From Spirochaetales bacterium (GTDB lineage Bacteria; Spirochaetota; Spirochaetia; JAIPGG01): a stretch of 33,186 bases of DNA. This document shows positions 1 to 8,122 of this stretch, piece by piece. The DNA lies in NCBI GenBank assembly GCA_021736255.1, contig JAIPGG010000021.1, forward strand, positions 1 to 33,186, given 5' to 3'. Positions within the stretch are counted from its first letter, which is position 1. Every line of letters starts with the position of its first letter. The translations under genes were made by a program, and so were the position numbers. The notes beneath the pieces were generated by a model. That model searched no databases and was not told the DNA's origin. It worked only from the letters and a program-made list of their open reading frames with translations.

Positions 1-54
1 GTTCGGACAGAGGGGATTGGGGCAGAAGGTAGGATCGGTAAATGGATCAGTCAT
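1..54 (-). CDS. N-terminal fragment of an unidentified protein, cut by the left window edge
   Basis: The minus strand reads an ATG at 54 preceded by a strong Shine-Dalgarno sequence (AAAGGAGT, about 8 bases upstream), and stays open for 18 codons to the edge: MTDPFTDPTFCPNPLCPN. The CPNPxC pair looks like half of a zinc ribbon of the kind found at the start of some transposases and other DNA-binding proteins, but 18 residues cannot establish a family. It lies downstream of ribA on the same strand with a 64-nt gap. The strong ribosome-binding site is the main reason to believe the gene is real. Confidence 0.5.
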   Translation of the reverse strand, partial: MTDPFTDPTFCPNPLCPN

Positions 55-118
55 ACAATACACTCCTTTTGATGTAGTGATACTGATCTTTACTCTCTGA
101 TCTCCCCTTTTGCTTCAA

Positions 119-829
119 TTACACAAGGTTTGAACCAGTATTTATGAGATGCCCCATTTTCTGCACTTTTGTTTTCAAATAGTTCTCATTGTATCGGTTC
201 TGTTCCGTTACCAGGGGTATCCGCCTTGTCACCTCGATATTTTCTTTTTTGAGACTGTCTATCTTTTCAGGGTTGTTCGTGAGCAGGGCCACCGATTGAA
301 TGCGGAGCAGCCTAGTAATCAGGGCGGCATCAACATAATCACGGGCATCATCGGGGAGGCCGAGAAGGCGGTTGGCCTCAACCGTATCGAGCCCCATGTC
401 CTGAAGGTGATACGCTTTGATTTTATTCAGAAGACCGATCCCGCGCCCTTCCTGGCGAAGGTAGATCACTACCCCGTATTCCTGTTTGCTGATGTACCGA
501 AGAGCTGCTTCCAGTTGATCACGACAATCACAGCGGAGAGAGCCCAATACATCTCCAGTGTGACACTCGGAATGCACCCGCATTGGGCAATCGGTTTTCC
601 CGGCGACATCACCCTGAATAACCGCAGTATGTTCCTTTCCATCCCGTTCATCGAGAAACCCTGCCAGGGTAAAGGTTCCAAAGCGGGTCGGCAACTCCGC
701 CCGGGCCGTAAATTTAATATGATTTAGAACAGAGATTGTCCCGTTCTTGGGATCATCATCACCTTTTCTATATCCGGGGTGACCGTTCACCTTCAAAAGC
801 AACTGTCCTCGTTCTTCTTCAGGGCTCAT
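119..829 (-). CDS. ribA: GTP cyclohydrolase II
   Basis: It opens the imidazole ring of GTP, releasing formate and pyrophosphate, to give 2,5-diamino-6-ribosylamino-pyrimidinone 5'-phosphate, the first intermediate of riboflavin and of some pterin-like metabolites. The 236-residue protein has the family zinc cysteines C89, C100 and C102 in RVHSECHTGD...RCDC, the loop QEGRGIGL (126-133), R163 aligning with the catalytic Arg128 of the E. coli enzyme, LTNNPEK (183-189) and the usual C-terminal KMGHLI. Y140 aligns with E. coli Tyr105, so the complete reaction including deformylation is expected. There is no fused DHBP synthase domain. The ATG at 829 has GAGG about 9 nt upstream. It follows a glycosyltransferase on the same strand after 91 nt holding its own promoter candidate. 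No other classical riboflavin gene is adjacent; its likely partners are the RibD-like, dehydrogenase and PTPS-like genes at 8337-10524. Confidence 0.95.
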   Translation of the reverse strand: MSPEEERGQLLLKVNGHPGYRKGDDDPKNGTISVLNHIKFTARAELPTRFGTFTLAGFLDERDGKEHTAVIQGDVAGKTDCPMRVHSECHTGDVLGSLRCDCRDQLEAALRYISKQEYGVVIYLRQEGRGIGLLNKIKAYHLQDMGLDTVEANRLLGLPDDARDYVDAALITRLLRIQSVALLTNNPEKIDSLKKENIEVTRRIPLVTEQNRYNENYLKTKVQKMGHLINTGSNLV

Positions 830-869
830 TTTTTTTCCTCTACTCTGATTTTTATTATGATCGGGTTAA

Positions 870-898
870 ATAGTAGTAACGGTTCCTGAATAAGTCAA
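870..898 (-). promoter_or_regulatory. Candidate sigma-70 promoter for ribA
   Basis: Reading the minus strand, TTGACT (898-893) and TACTAT (875-870) are separated by 17 nt. Transcription would start near 863, giving a leader of about 34 nt that includes the GAGG ribosome-binding site of ribA. It was assigned by eye. Confidence 0.4.
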
Positions 899-920
899 AT
901 CATATACAGGAAAAGCGGGC

Positions 921-2174
921 TTAGTTCGACTTGGGTGAACAGTGATTGAGGTGATGTCTGTTGATTACTTCCCTGTAGAAATCCTGGAGCATCTCGACAG
1001 AACGATCTATAGTCCAATACTGTGCATAACGGCACGCTTCTGCAGATTTTTCCTGCCACAATTTTCTGTCTACTAACAGCTGGTACACACGGGAGGTGAA
1101 TTCATCCAAATCGGGCTCAGTCATAAACCCTCCATTATCCCCATTCATAATTTCACAGGTTCCCATCCTGCCTACTGCGACTACCGGCAGACCTGATAGC
1201 ATTGCTTCGATGGTTACTAATCCCTGTGTTTCAGTAGTGGAGGGGAAAACGAAGACATCGGATGTGCGATAGAGCATGGAAATAAAATCCGGAGACTGAT
1301 ATCCGATAAGCAAAAACTCATCTTCCCATTCCCGGCCTCTGGCAAGTGCCTTGAGGTATTCGAATTCAGGCCCATTTCCGACGAGCACCGTCGTTAGGCC
1401 GGAGACCTTATCACGAAGTCTCTTGTGAGTTTCCACAAGAAAATTTACATTCTTCTCGTGCGCAACACGGCCGACAAAAAGAAGCCGACGCCTCCCCGAC
1501 AAAGAGGGAAACCGGTTTGTTACTTCCCGTTCCAGCCTCTGCTGCTCTTCCGCTTCCGCCGGCGGTTCCCCACCCGGCCGTACAGGAAAACGCCGGCTGT
1601 TCACACCGGTAGGAATAGACCGTATCGGAACACTCACCTCGTATTCTTCCAGAACCCTCTTCATCTGTGATGTGGGAGTTATAACGCCGCAGCTGCTGTT
1701 ATAGAAATTTCTTTGACTCCTGCGTGCGAGCCATCTGCCGAGGGAATGGGGGACCCAAGGGAAATACAGATTGACGTACTTTTCGAAGTATGTGTGACTG
1801 GTTGCAATCCAGGGAACCCCTCTTTCTTTACAGTACCGGGCCCCTTTGCGCCCCAAGGAAAATTCTGTTTGCACATGAACAAGATCGGGCTGGAATTTAT
1901 CAAGATCATTCCAGATATGCTTTTTCTGCACAGGAGAAACCAAACGGTCTTCTTTGTCGGGTGTCAAAATAAGCTGATACGAGCTGTACCGGTGTACAGT
2001 AAAGTTATAGGTTCTGTCTTTTTCTTGTGTCTTGCGATCTTCTGTCTTGTAATCCGGCACCAGCAATAATACATTATGCCCAGCATTCACTAGCGCTGTT
2101 GCGAATGTTTCGACCGAAATTGTTACACCATTGATGCGGGGCCAAAAAGTATCGGACAGATAAGCTATATTCAT
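921..2174 (-). CDS. GT4-family glycosyltransferase, diacylglycerol-glucosyltransferase-like
   Basis: A 417-residue GT-B fold glycosyltransferase. The N-terminus (MNIAYLSDTFWPRINGV) and overall plan resemble the GT4 enzymes that glycosylate diacylglycerol or phosphatidylinositol on the cytoplasmic membrane face. The nucleotide-sugar half carries a strand with GRVAHEKN and the E-x7-E signature in ETQGLVTIE, followed by AMLSGLPVVAVG. No signal peptide or membrane helix is visible, as expected for a peripheral enzyme. Sugar donor and acceptor cannot be read from sequence. It begins at ATG 2174 with no Shine-Dalgarno sequence but a -10-like TATAGT 9 nt upstream, and diverges from the methyltransferase at 2231. 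A glycolipid role is inferred from the family and from the CDP-alcohol phosphotransferase nearby. Confidence 0.85.
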   Translation of the reverse strand: MNIAYLSDTFWPRINGVTISVETFATALVNAGHNVLLLVPDYKTEDRKTQEKDRTYNFTVHRYSSYQLILTPDKEDRLVSPVQKKHIWNDLDKFQPDLVHVQTEFSLGRKGARYCKERGVPWIATSHTYFEKYVNLYFPWVPHSLGRWLARRSQRNFYNSSCGVITPTSQMKRVLEEYEVSVPIRSIPTGVNSRRFPVRPGGEPPAEAEEQQRLEREVTNRFPSLSGRRRLLFVGRVAHEKNVNFLVETHKRLRDKVSGLTTVLVGNGPEFEYLKALARGREWEDEFLLIGYQSPDFISMLYRTSDVFVFPSTTETQGLVTIEAMLSGLPVVAVGRMGTCEIMNGDNGGFMTEPDLDEFTSRVYQLLVDRKLWQEKSAEACRYAQYWTIDRSVEMLQDFYREVINRHHLNHCSPKSN

Positions 2175-2183
2175 TGTGTAAAG

Positions 2184-2212
2184 ACTATATCAATTTCTTC
2201 TTATTGCGTCTA
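2184..2212 (-). promoter_or_regulatory. Candidate promoter for the 921-2174 glycosyltransferase (leaderless start)
   Basis: On the minus strand, TAGACG (2212-2207) and TATAGT (2189-2184) are 17 nt apart. Only 9 nt separate the -10 hexamer from the ATG at 2174, so transcription would begin within a few bases of the start codon. No Shine-Dalgarno sequence is present, which agrees with a leaderless mRNA. Confidence 0.4.
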
Positions 2213-2230
2213 TTTTTTAGATTGCTTGTT

Positions 2231-3136
2231 ATGAGTATGGATGATGTAAAATCATATTATGATCACAATACCCGGCGTTTTCTGCATTTTGGAGATGGAA
2301 ACCGTGAACAGGTTATACACCGGGCCGTCAATCTACAGATTAAAAATCACCCCTTTGACCTGATGCGCAGCCAGGAGCTCCTGATTTTAGAAGAACTAAA
2401 AGATGTTCCAGCCGGCACGGTTGTGGATCTCGGATGCGGTGTCGGTGCCTCGATGAATTACATTGCCGCCTCCAGATCCGGCAGCTATCGGGGAATAACC
2501 TTGAGCTCCACCCAAGCTGCCGTTGCAGCCCGGACCCTACAGAAACATTCATCTTCCGAAGAGAGTTGCCTTCCAGAGGTCTATGAGGGGAGCTACCTCG
2601 ACCGGGATCTCGTTCGTCGAATCCTCTCTGACCGAAAGACCGCTGCGGCCTATGCGATAGAATCATTCCTCCACTGCCCGGACCCGGCGGAGTTTTTCTC
2701 CCTGTGGTCATCGGTCCTCAAACCGGGAGGCAAACTGATAATTTGTGATGACTTCTCTATCCGGCCGGCTGAGGCGGAAAAGGGGGATACTCGCCGGGAA
2801 CGTTTGCTCCGGGATTTTAAGCGGGGATGGAAGGTAGAAAACCTTCTCGAGGTAAAGCAGGTGAAAGAGCTGGCCGGCAATTACGGTCTAGTTCCGATAG
2901 GCGACAGAGACCTTACCCCCAACCTGGTACTTCAACGCCCGCGTGATCGAATAATCCGGTTCCTGGTTTCTGTTCTCCGTCCCATGGAACTGGGAGAAAG
3001 ACTTCCCTTGCCCTGGAGCTGGTGGCAAAACTTCCTCGGAGGGAATGCCCTGCAGCAGGCGCTTCTTGCAGGAGATCTCAGTTACCGCTTTCTTGTTTTC
3101 CGGAAGCCCGAATCACATCGAGAAAAAACCGGATAA
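2231..3136 (+). CDS. Class I SAM-dependent methyltransferase
   Basis: The 301-residue protein has a Rossmann-type motif I, VVDLGCGVGAS (D66-G72 core), and a later KPGGKLIICDD motif, both typical of class I methyltransferases. The opening YYDHNTRRFLHFG and IHRAV are seen in small-molecule C- or O-methyltransferases related to the tocopherol/sterol group, but the substrate is not determinable. An in-frame TTG at 2174 would add 19 residues; I prefer ATG 2231 because the fold starts there and the extension is hydrophobic and unconvincing. No clear Shine-Dalgarno sequence precedes it. It diverges from a glycosyltransferase, and its last 59 bases overlap the 3' end of the convergent sulfatase-like gene. 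It plausibly methylates the product or lipid made by this cluster (inference). Confidence 0.8.
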   Translation: MSMDDVKSYYDHNTRRFLHFGDGNREQVIHRAVNLQIKNHPFDLMRSQELLILEELKDVPAGTVVDLGCGVGASMNYIAASRSGSYRGITLSSTQAAVAARTLQKHSSSEESCLPEVYEGSYLDRDLVRRILSDRKTAAAYAIESFLHCPDPAEFFSLWSSVLKPGGKLIICDDFSIRPAEAEKGDTRRERLLRDFKRGWKVENLLEVKQVKELAGNYGLVPIGDRDLTPNLVLQRPRDRIIRFLVSVLRPMELGERLPLPWSWWQNFLGGNALQQALLAGDLSYRFLVFRKPESHREKTG

Positions 3137-4820
3137 ACTCATCCATCCGCTGTGCAGGCGGAGACAAATCCGGCTCGAAACCGGCGGAAAAACCGGCCTC
3201 TATAAAGGGAAGGAGCAATTCACTTTTCTTTGAGACCAGATGTATCGGAACTCCCTGTCCTGAATTCCGCTCCCTCACAGGAAAACGAGGCTGATGGTCC
3301 CCTACGATGATGATCAGTGAATCATCCCGAATGAAGTTTACTAAGTAATCACTAATAGTCGTCAAAGAATAATCGATGGACGCAGTGTAACCTTCCGGGT
3401 ATTCATCTCCTGAAAGCCAGCCATTGTCGAAGTAGCTGCTCTCTACCGAATGAAAGATGCTCCCGTCGCTCAATTCTCCCCAATCCTCAACATACCCGGG
3501 AACAATGTGAAAGGGAGTATGGCTGCTGACCATCATGTACATAATAAAACAGGGACGGCCGGCGGGGATTTCTGCAAGCTTTTGGTCGGTAGCAAAAAGA
3601 AAATACTGATCCGGCATATCACCGAAACTGTAGGTCGGGCCGGAATAATCATAGGCCTCTCGGAAGAGGTAGGAATCGAATCGGTAAAAATTCCTCCATG
3701 TTTCGTCCGCCTTGTCCGTCCCCGGGGCTGCCATTACCCGGTGGTATCCGGCTTCGCCGAGTTCGTGGGTGAGGTTTTTACGGCCTGAATGAAGAATTTG
3801 ATCATACGTATGCTGACTGTCAATCCACACTCCCGTAAGGAGGGTCGCATCAGAAAACCAGGAACGACCTCCGGTGGTAGGAGCTTCTATAAAGCCCGAG
3901 ACCGAAAAATATCCCGCTTCAGTTAGCTGATTTTCGATCTCTGCATACCGCTCGCTAATAAGCCGGTAGTGGTCTTCCCGGGAAAAAAGTGTTCTCCCGT
4001 AGGATTCGATAATAAAAAGATGAATATCCCGTCCGTCCAGGAAAGGAAATGACTCGGCGGCTGCTTCCCGTAAAGGACTTGGTTCTTTTGGCCGATCGTC
4101 TTTTGCAGTCGGGGAGCCCTGGGATGAAGAATTCCCGTCCTCATGGACCGGATTCTGTGTTCGGGATGGAGGCTGAGACTGAGACAACTCAGCATGAGAG
4201 TCTTCAAACTGGACTCGGGAGGGTGGAATCAACTGACGTCCCATTCTTGCAGATATCGGTGTTCCCCCCGGAAAAAACAGAGCCGGCAGAAGAAGGAACA
4301 ACGGAATGAGAAGGGCTTTTTTCCCGAGCGGCTGAATTGTTCGTCGCAGTTTCGTGATCGAAAACCTGATCCCACACGCACTACCTGCAACCACAGCAGC
4401 TATGAAAAGTACATACAGAATCTGCAGAAAAACCGTGGTCTCGCCGAGCATCATCTTGATCAACGGTCCGAGAAACCTCAGATCGGACCAGGGGACAAAT
4501 CCACGAGAAAAAACATAACGATTAAAGGCTTCTCCCAAGCCGAACAGGAAAATGACCAGAAAAACCGCCGATATTACCCATTCGATGCGGCGAAGTTCCT
4601 GCCCGTCCTTTTTTGTTCGTATCCAAGAAGCGAGCACAAACCAGAGGGCCAACCCTACTGTTTCAAAAGATGGAACGATCAGCCAAAGAAATCGGTACTC
4701 AGGGAGCCAACGATAAACGGTAAGCGCTGTGTTCAACACAAAGAGCATGGCAATCATGCTGAGAATGCGGTAGAGGTTCTTCCTGTTCCGTATGCCTTCT
4801 CGATTATTATTCTGCTTCAC
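3078..4820 (-). CDS. LTA-synthase/sulfatase-like membrane phosphotransferase (alkaline phosphatase superfamily)
   Basis: The 580-residue protein starts with about five hydrophobic helices within residues 1-190, then a Pro/Ser-rich linker near 205-260, then an extracytoplasmic alkaline-phosphatase-superfamily domain. Visible motifs are IHLFIIESYG (near 270, metal-binding Glu), TTGGRSW (near 313, where related enzymes carry the catalytic Thr or Ser) and IIIVGDHQP (near 510, metal-binding Asp-His). Relatives transfer glycerol phosphate or phosphoethanolamine, or hydrolyse phosphate or sulfate esters, outside the membrane. The start is GTG at 4820 with AAAGGA 8 nt upstream, inside the end of the preceding gene, so translation is probably coupled. 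It is last in a three-gene minus-strand unit with the CDP-alcohol phosphotransferase fusion and a glycosyltransferase, supporting a role in decorating a lipid or envelope polymer. Confidence 0.8.
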   Translation of the reverse strand: MKQNNNREGIRNRKNLYRILSMIAMLFVLNTALTVYRWLPEYRFLWLIVPSFETVGLALWFVLASWIRTKKDGQELRRIEWVISAVFLVIFLFGLGEAFNRYVFSRGFVPWSDLRFLGPLIKMMLGETTVFLQILYVLFIAAVVAGSACGIRFSITKLRRTIQPLGKKALLIPLFLLLPALFFPGGTPISARMGRQLIPPSRVQFEDSHAELSQSQPPSRTQNPVHEDGNSSSQGSPTAKDDRPKEPSPLREAAAESFPFLDGRDIHLFIIESYGRTLFSREDHYRLISERYAEIENQLTEAGYFSVSGFIEAPTTGGRSWFSDATLLTGVWIDSQHTYDQILHSGRKNLTHELGEAGYHRVMAAPGTDKADETWRNFYRFDSYLFREAYDYSGPTYSFGDMPDQYFLFATDQKLAEIPAGRPCFIMYMMVSSHTPFHIVPGYVEDWGELSDGSIFHSVESSYFDNGWLSGDEYPEGYTASIDYSLTTISDYLVNFIRDDSLIIIVGDHQPRFPVRERNSGQGVPIHLVSKKSELLLPFIEAGFSAGFEPDLSPPAQRMDEFIRFFLDVIRASGKQESGN

Positions 4821-4824
4821 CGCA

Positions 4825-6489
4825 TCAATCCTTTAAAACCGCATAAATATCACCCGAAGGTTCGTTGCCGCGCAACCCATTCAAGAATTTTCTCACTTCT
4901 TCCCCGTCCTGCCATTGGTCCCAATACCACTTCATACTCTCGGTCTGCGAAAGGTTATACTGGTACCCGCCCACTGTTTCGATATGATCGAGACATGCCA
5001 GGGCAACCTCCGGATCAGGAGGAAGAAATTCGAAGGAAAACCGGGGAAGCGGCCGGTCGAGCCCCCGGAGGACCTGCATCTCCGCCCCTTCCACATCGAT
5101 TTTTACAAAATCGGGAGTCCCGTATTCACGGATGAGCTGAGCAAGGGTAGTAATTTGAATCCTCTCATCGGCTTTTTGCCAAGTGATACCGGCGAAGGCC
5201 TCGGTATTCGAAACCCGCTCGATCCATTCGGCTGATAAGGTCGTTAGTGTCGGGCTCTGGTCACAGACGTACAGATCCGCACTTCCCTTCCGTTCACCCA
5301 CGGCTTCAAAATGAAGTTTCACGCCTGGGTCTTTCCCGTAACGGCTCTCGAGAATCCTCCTGCAGTAAGGCTGGGGTTCAAGGGCTACCACCTGTGCTCC
5401 GAGGTCTCGAAAGACCCGGATACGGTTTCCCACATGCGATCCGATATCAAATAAAAGCCGGGCCTCGGGAATAAGACGGCGGTAAAAACGCCTCATCCGC
5501 CGCCTTCGTCCGGGAACCCAGTAGTAGACTGCTATTGAGTGCAATAACCCCCACAAAAAACGGCAGCTGCCCCGTTTCTGTTCGTGCCCGCTTCTGTTTT
5601 TTCCCCCTCCGCTGCAGTAAGTAACCGGCCACAGAAGGCGCAGCACCAACTCAATCAAGAAAGAAAGGAGAATCAACCCTGTGGCTGCTACAGCCAAAAG
5701 ATCAGTCATCGGAGAACCGAAAAAGGGAGCTGCGGCAGCAGTCAGCATCCCCATGGCTACAGCGGTAGAGGATTTTGCATACAACACAAAGGGGCGAGGA
5801 AATTCACTCCGGTCGGGGAGAAATTGAAAGATGATGAAAAAACCATACCGGGCCAAGCCGGTCAAAGCGGTATAGACCGGCAGGCCCCATCCGAGAACTC
5901 CGCCTACACTCAGGGCATAGAGGAAGAAGGCATCCGACTCCATATCCCACCGGGCTCCGAAGGGAGTCGGGCCATATTTTCTGGCAATGATCCCGTCAAA
6001 AGCATCACTTGCTGCGGCCGCAGCCAGCAAGAGTAGAAGCCACATTTCTTTTCCCGGTCCACTTACGCTCAATACCAGAAACAGCAGGAAGGCTGCAGCC
6101 GGTCTAACGGAGGTAACCAAATCCGCTGCCGGTATCCCCGAAGAACTCTTACCTGCGAAACTCGACGAATCGGCAGGCCCCTGGTTCGGAGCAAAACCCT
6201 GGCCAGGCGCAGATCGCTGAACCGATTTGCCGCCCTTTGCTTGCCGTGCATCCCGAAGAGTAAAAAAGAGGAGGCCGCAGAGCCCCCAAATCCCCGCCGC
6301 CAAAGCAAACCACGGCAAGGGAAGGAGGGAAGAAGCTCCGGCCGAGATCGGCCCGGCGGCTTCGGCCGTCCACCTCCAGCCTACAAAACTCCCGAGGGGG
6401 AGGCCGCACAACGCCCACACAATCATACCAAGCGAATAGACTGTATAGCCGATATTCGGCAATCTTTGCGGCTTCATCTTCGATTTCAT
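4825..6489 (-). CDS. Fusion of CDP-alcohol phosphotransferase and FkbM-type methyltransferase
   Basis: One uninterrupted 554-residue frame holds two enzymes. The first ~300 residues are a polytopic membrane domain with the CDP-alcohol phosphotransferase signature: DAFDGIIAR (near 160-168), then GARWDMESD (near 176-184). All four Asp, the two Gly and the AR pair are present; the AR-to-Gly spacing is 7 rather than the more usual 8. Such enzymes transfer a phospho-lipid group from CDP-activated lipid to an alcohol. The last ~210 residues are an FkbM methyltransferase with LLFDIGSHVGN (near 345), VALEPQP and FVKIDVEGAE (near 458). I chose ATG 6489 because it overlaps the upstream stop as ATGA and has GGAG upstream; an ATG at 6558 would overlap the upstream gene by 73 bp. 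The fusion suggests one pathway attaches and methylates the headgroup (inference). Confidence 0.85.
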   Translation of the reverse strand: MKSKMKPQRLPNIGYTVYSLGMIVWALCGLPLGSFVGWRWTAEAAGPISAGASSLLPLPWFALAAGIWGLCGLLFFTLRDARQAKGGKSVQRSAPGQGFAPNQGPADSSSFAGKSSSGIPAADLVTSVRPAAAFLLFLVLSVSGPGKEMWLLLLLAAAAASDAFDGIIARKYGPTPFGARWDMESDAFFLYALSVGGVLGWGLPVYTALTGLARYGFFIIFQFLPDRSEFPRPFVLYAKSSTAVAMGMLTAAAAPFFGSPMTDLLAVAATGLILLSFLIELVLRLLWPVTYCSGGGKNRSGHEQKRGSCRFLWGLLHSIAVYYWVPGRRRRMRRFYRRLIPEARLLFDIGSHVGNRIRVFRDLGAQVVALEPQPYCRRILESRYGKDPGVKLHFEAVGERKGSADLYVCDQSPTLTTLSAEWIERVSNTEAFAGITWQKADERIQITTLAQLIREYGTPDFVKIDVEGAEMQVLRGLDRPLPRFSFEFLPPDPEVALACLDHIETVGGYQYNLSQTESMKWYWDQWQDGEEVRKFLNGLRGNEPSGDIYAVLKD

Positions 6490-7985
6490 TTGTTCTCCGG
6501 TTTTCGGGAAGGACAGGGCGTCCGAGTCAGTTCTTCCACTGCTTTTGCAAAACACCATCCCATTTTCTCCGCCGCGCGGGAATACCCACCCATCCCGCCG
6601 GCATTCTGAGCTTGAGCTGCGGCAGAATCGGCTGCCTCTGCTGCAAGTTTTGCGCGCCAGGCATCATCCAGCAAGTAAAGCTGAAGGAAACTCCGCCAAA
6701 CCGGCCGGTCTCCGGGCGGCAGCAAAACAGCTCCCCACCCCTCTTTTGCTGCCTCCGGCACTCCCCCGACCCGGGAAACAGCCACCGGAGTCCCCACCGA
6801 CAAGGCTTCGGCAGCAACCATCCCGTAACTCTCGAACCGGGAAGGCATAATTACAAGATCTGCTTCCCGGTACTTCTGAAATAATTCTGCCGGCGACAGG
6901 CTCCCAAGAATTCGAATCCGCCGGCCAAAAGGAGAAGAGGAAATTTCTTTTTCCACCAGCGCAGTGTAATCTTTGTCGAAACTCCTGTCCCCCGCGAGTT
7001 CGAGTATCCAAGGCTGTTCTTCTTTTCCGCTGGGGCCGGGGCTGGGTTTGGGGCCGGCGGAGACGGTCGATAACGGTACCGAAGAGCCTTCACCGGTGTT
7101 CAGATTCAGCGACAAAAAGATTCGTACCAAAAACAGAATATTCTTGTTCGGGTGCCAGTTCGCCGGCAGCAAAAACCGTACTGGTCCGGCAGCCCCCGCC
7201 GGCAATCCGCCACCGGAAACCGGCGAGAAGGCGGCCCCAGTCTCCGGTGCCCCAGTCTCCGGTGCCCCCTCCTCCAGTGCCCCGCTCTCTGGGACCCCAG
7301 CCTCCGGTGCGGGAATGTTCGAATCCACACCGGTACCGGCGAAAGCCTTGCCGCCGGGAATTTCCACCAGCGGCCGGCATACCCGAATGAGATCTTTCTC
7401 GAAGCCCCGCCGGCAAAGCTCCTCTTCGAGAAAACAGCTCACTGTGATACAGCCTTCTGCTCCGGAGAACCAGGCTTGCTCATTCTGCCGGAGCCCTTCT
7501 CCTGCCAGAGAGGGTAAATAATGCAGCAAAAGCAGGAGCGGGACTCCCAGCTCTCTTGCCGCAGAGAAAATTTTTTTTCGGGAGGAGGGCTTACAAACGG
7601 AAAGGGCGAGACTGTCCAAAACAAGAATTGTTTGCATTCTATCACTCTGAAAAGGCCCGGCTTCAGCAGCCCCCTTGCCGCCGAACTCGGCGCTGACGGC
7701 GGCCTTATCCCCAGCGCTCTTGTCGAAGCTTCCGGCACTGGCGCCCTGTGCTCCTGCACTGCCGAGAACCTGAGCAGCGGCAGTGTCGCCGGAATCTCCG
7801 GTCCGGATTTCCAGTAACCGGTCCCGCACCTTCTGAGCGAACTCGGCAGGTTCTGCAGCAAGTTCTTCTCCCTCCCAGTCTGTCTCCTTCAACCCGGAAA
7901 GAAGGCGTTGGTTGTATACCGCTCCCCCCGATAGAGGAGAGGAGCTTTTTGCCGGTACCGCCAGAATGATCCGCCCGCGTGTCAT
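6486..7985 (-). CDS. GT4-family glycosyltransferase with low-complexity insertions
   Basis: A GT-B glycosyltransferase of 499 residues from ATG 7985. The C-terminal half shows FLLPANWHPNKN, a DLVIMPSRFESYG stretch and the E-x7-E region ESYGMVAAEA followed by SVGTPVAVSRVGG, all typical of GT4 enzymes. Two Ala/Gly/Pro-rich insertions interrupt the fold: one around residues 75-110 and one around 235-265 built from xPExG pentapeptides. They are probably surface loops. An alternative TTG start at 8021 would add 12 residues; MTRGRIILAV begins the first beta strand and a -10-like TACACT lies 6 nt before this ATG, suggesting a leaderless start. Its stop overlaps the next start (ATGA). It heads the unit 7985-3078. 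The substrate is unknown; an envelope or lipid-linked glycan is the likely context. Confidence 0.82.
   Translation of the reverse strand: MTRGRIILAVPAKSSSPLSGGAVYNQRLLSGLKETDWEGEELAAEPAEFAQKVRDRLLEIRTGDSGDTAAAQVLGSAGAQGASAGSFDKSAGDKAAVSAEFGGKGAAEAGPFQSDRMQTILVLDSLALSVCKPSSRKKIFSAARELGVPLLLLLHYLPSLAGEGLRQNEQAWFSGAEGCITVSCFLEEELCRRGFEKDLIRVCRPLVEIPGGKAFAGTGVDSNIPAPEAGVPESGALEEGAPETGAPETGAAFSPVSGGGLPAGAAGPVRFLLPANWHPNKNILFLVRIFLSLNLNTGEGSSVPLSTVSAGPKPSPGPSGKEEQPWILELAGDRSFDKDYTALVEKEISSSPFGRRIRILGSLSPAELFQKYREADLVIMPSRFESYGMVAAEALSVGTPVAVSRVGGVPEAAKEGWGAVLLPPGDRPVWRSFLQLYLLDDAWRAKLAAEAADSAAAQAQNAGGMGGYSRAAEKMGWCFAKAVEELTRTPCPSRKPENK
7234..7308. repeat. Five tandem 15-bp units inside the GT4 gene
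   Basis: Five 15-bp units lie head to tail; the first two (7234-7248 and 7249-7263) are identical, GCCCCAGTCTCCGGT, and the other three diverge. On the coding strand they give xPExG pentapeptides such as APETG, VPESG and ALEEG. The array is in frame, so gain or loss of units would change only loop length. Confidence 0.85.
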
Positions 7986-7991
7986 GGATAT

Positions 7992-8021
7992 AGTGTACTC
8001 AGCCCGGAGCAACAAGAGCAA
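7992..8021 (-). promoter_or_regulatory. Candidate promoter of the GT4 / CDP-alcohol transferase / sulfatase-like operon
   Basis: On the minus strand TTGCTC (8021-8016) and TACACT (7997-7992) are 18 nt apart, and the ATG at 7985 follows the -10 by 6 nt. No Shine-Dalgarno sequence is visible. The match is modest, but the geometry repeats that of other first genes in the window. Confidence 0.3.
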
Positions 8022-8098
8022 GAAATTACGAGCGCGCGGTTTCTCATTCGCAGCGTGAAGCCGAACGTGCCGGAGAAACCTTGGTTTTCCGCGGGCGG

Positions 8099-8122
8099 GC
8101 CCGGCACACGGCCCGGCACACG
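8099..8122. repeat. 12-bp perfect tandem duplication
   Basis: GCCCGGCACACG occurs twice in direct tandem. Degenerate relatives of it recur about 60 and 110 bp further on within the same spacer. Confidence 0.85.

Noticed and set aside
149-727. 192-codon plus-strand ORF opposite ribA
   Set aside because: It is the complement of a well-supported ribA; it has no ribosome-binding site and no recognisable domain.
4143-5135. 330-codon plus-strand ORF opposite the sulfatase-like gene
   Set aside because: It is antisense to two genes with clear motifs and its sequence is basic and low in hydrophobic residues, as expected of a shadow frame.
7234-7308. CRISPR-like array
   Set aside because: The units are 15 bp with no spacers, lie in frame inside a glycosyltransferase gene and encode a pentapeptide repeat.
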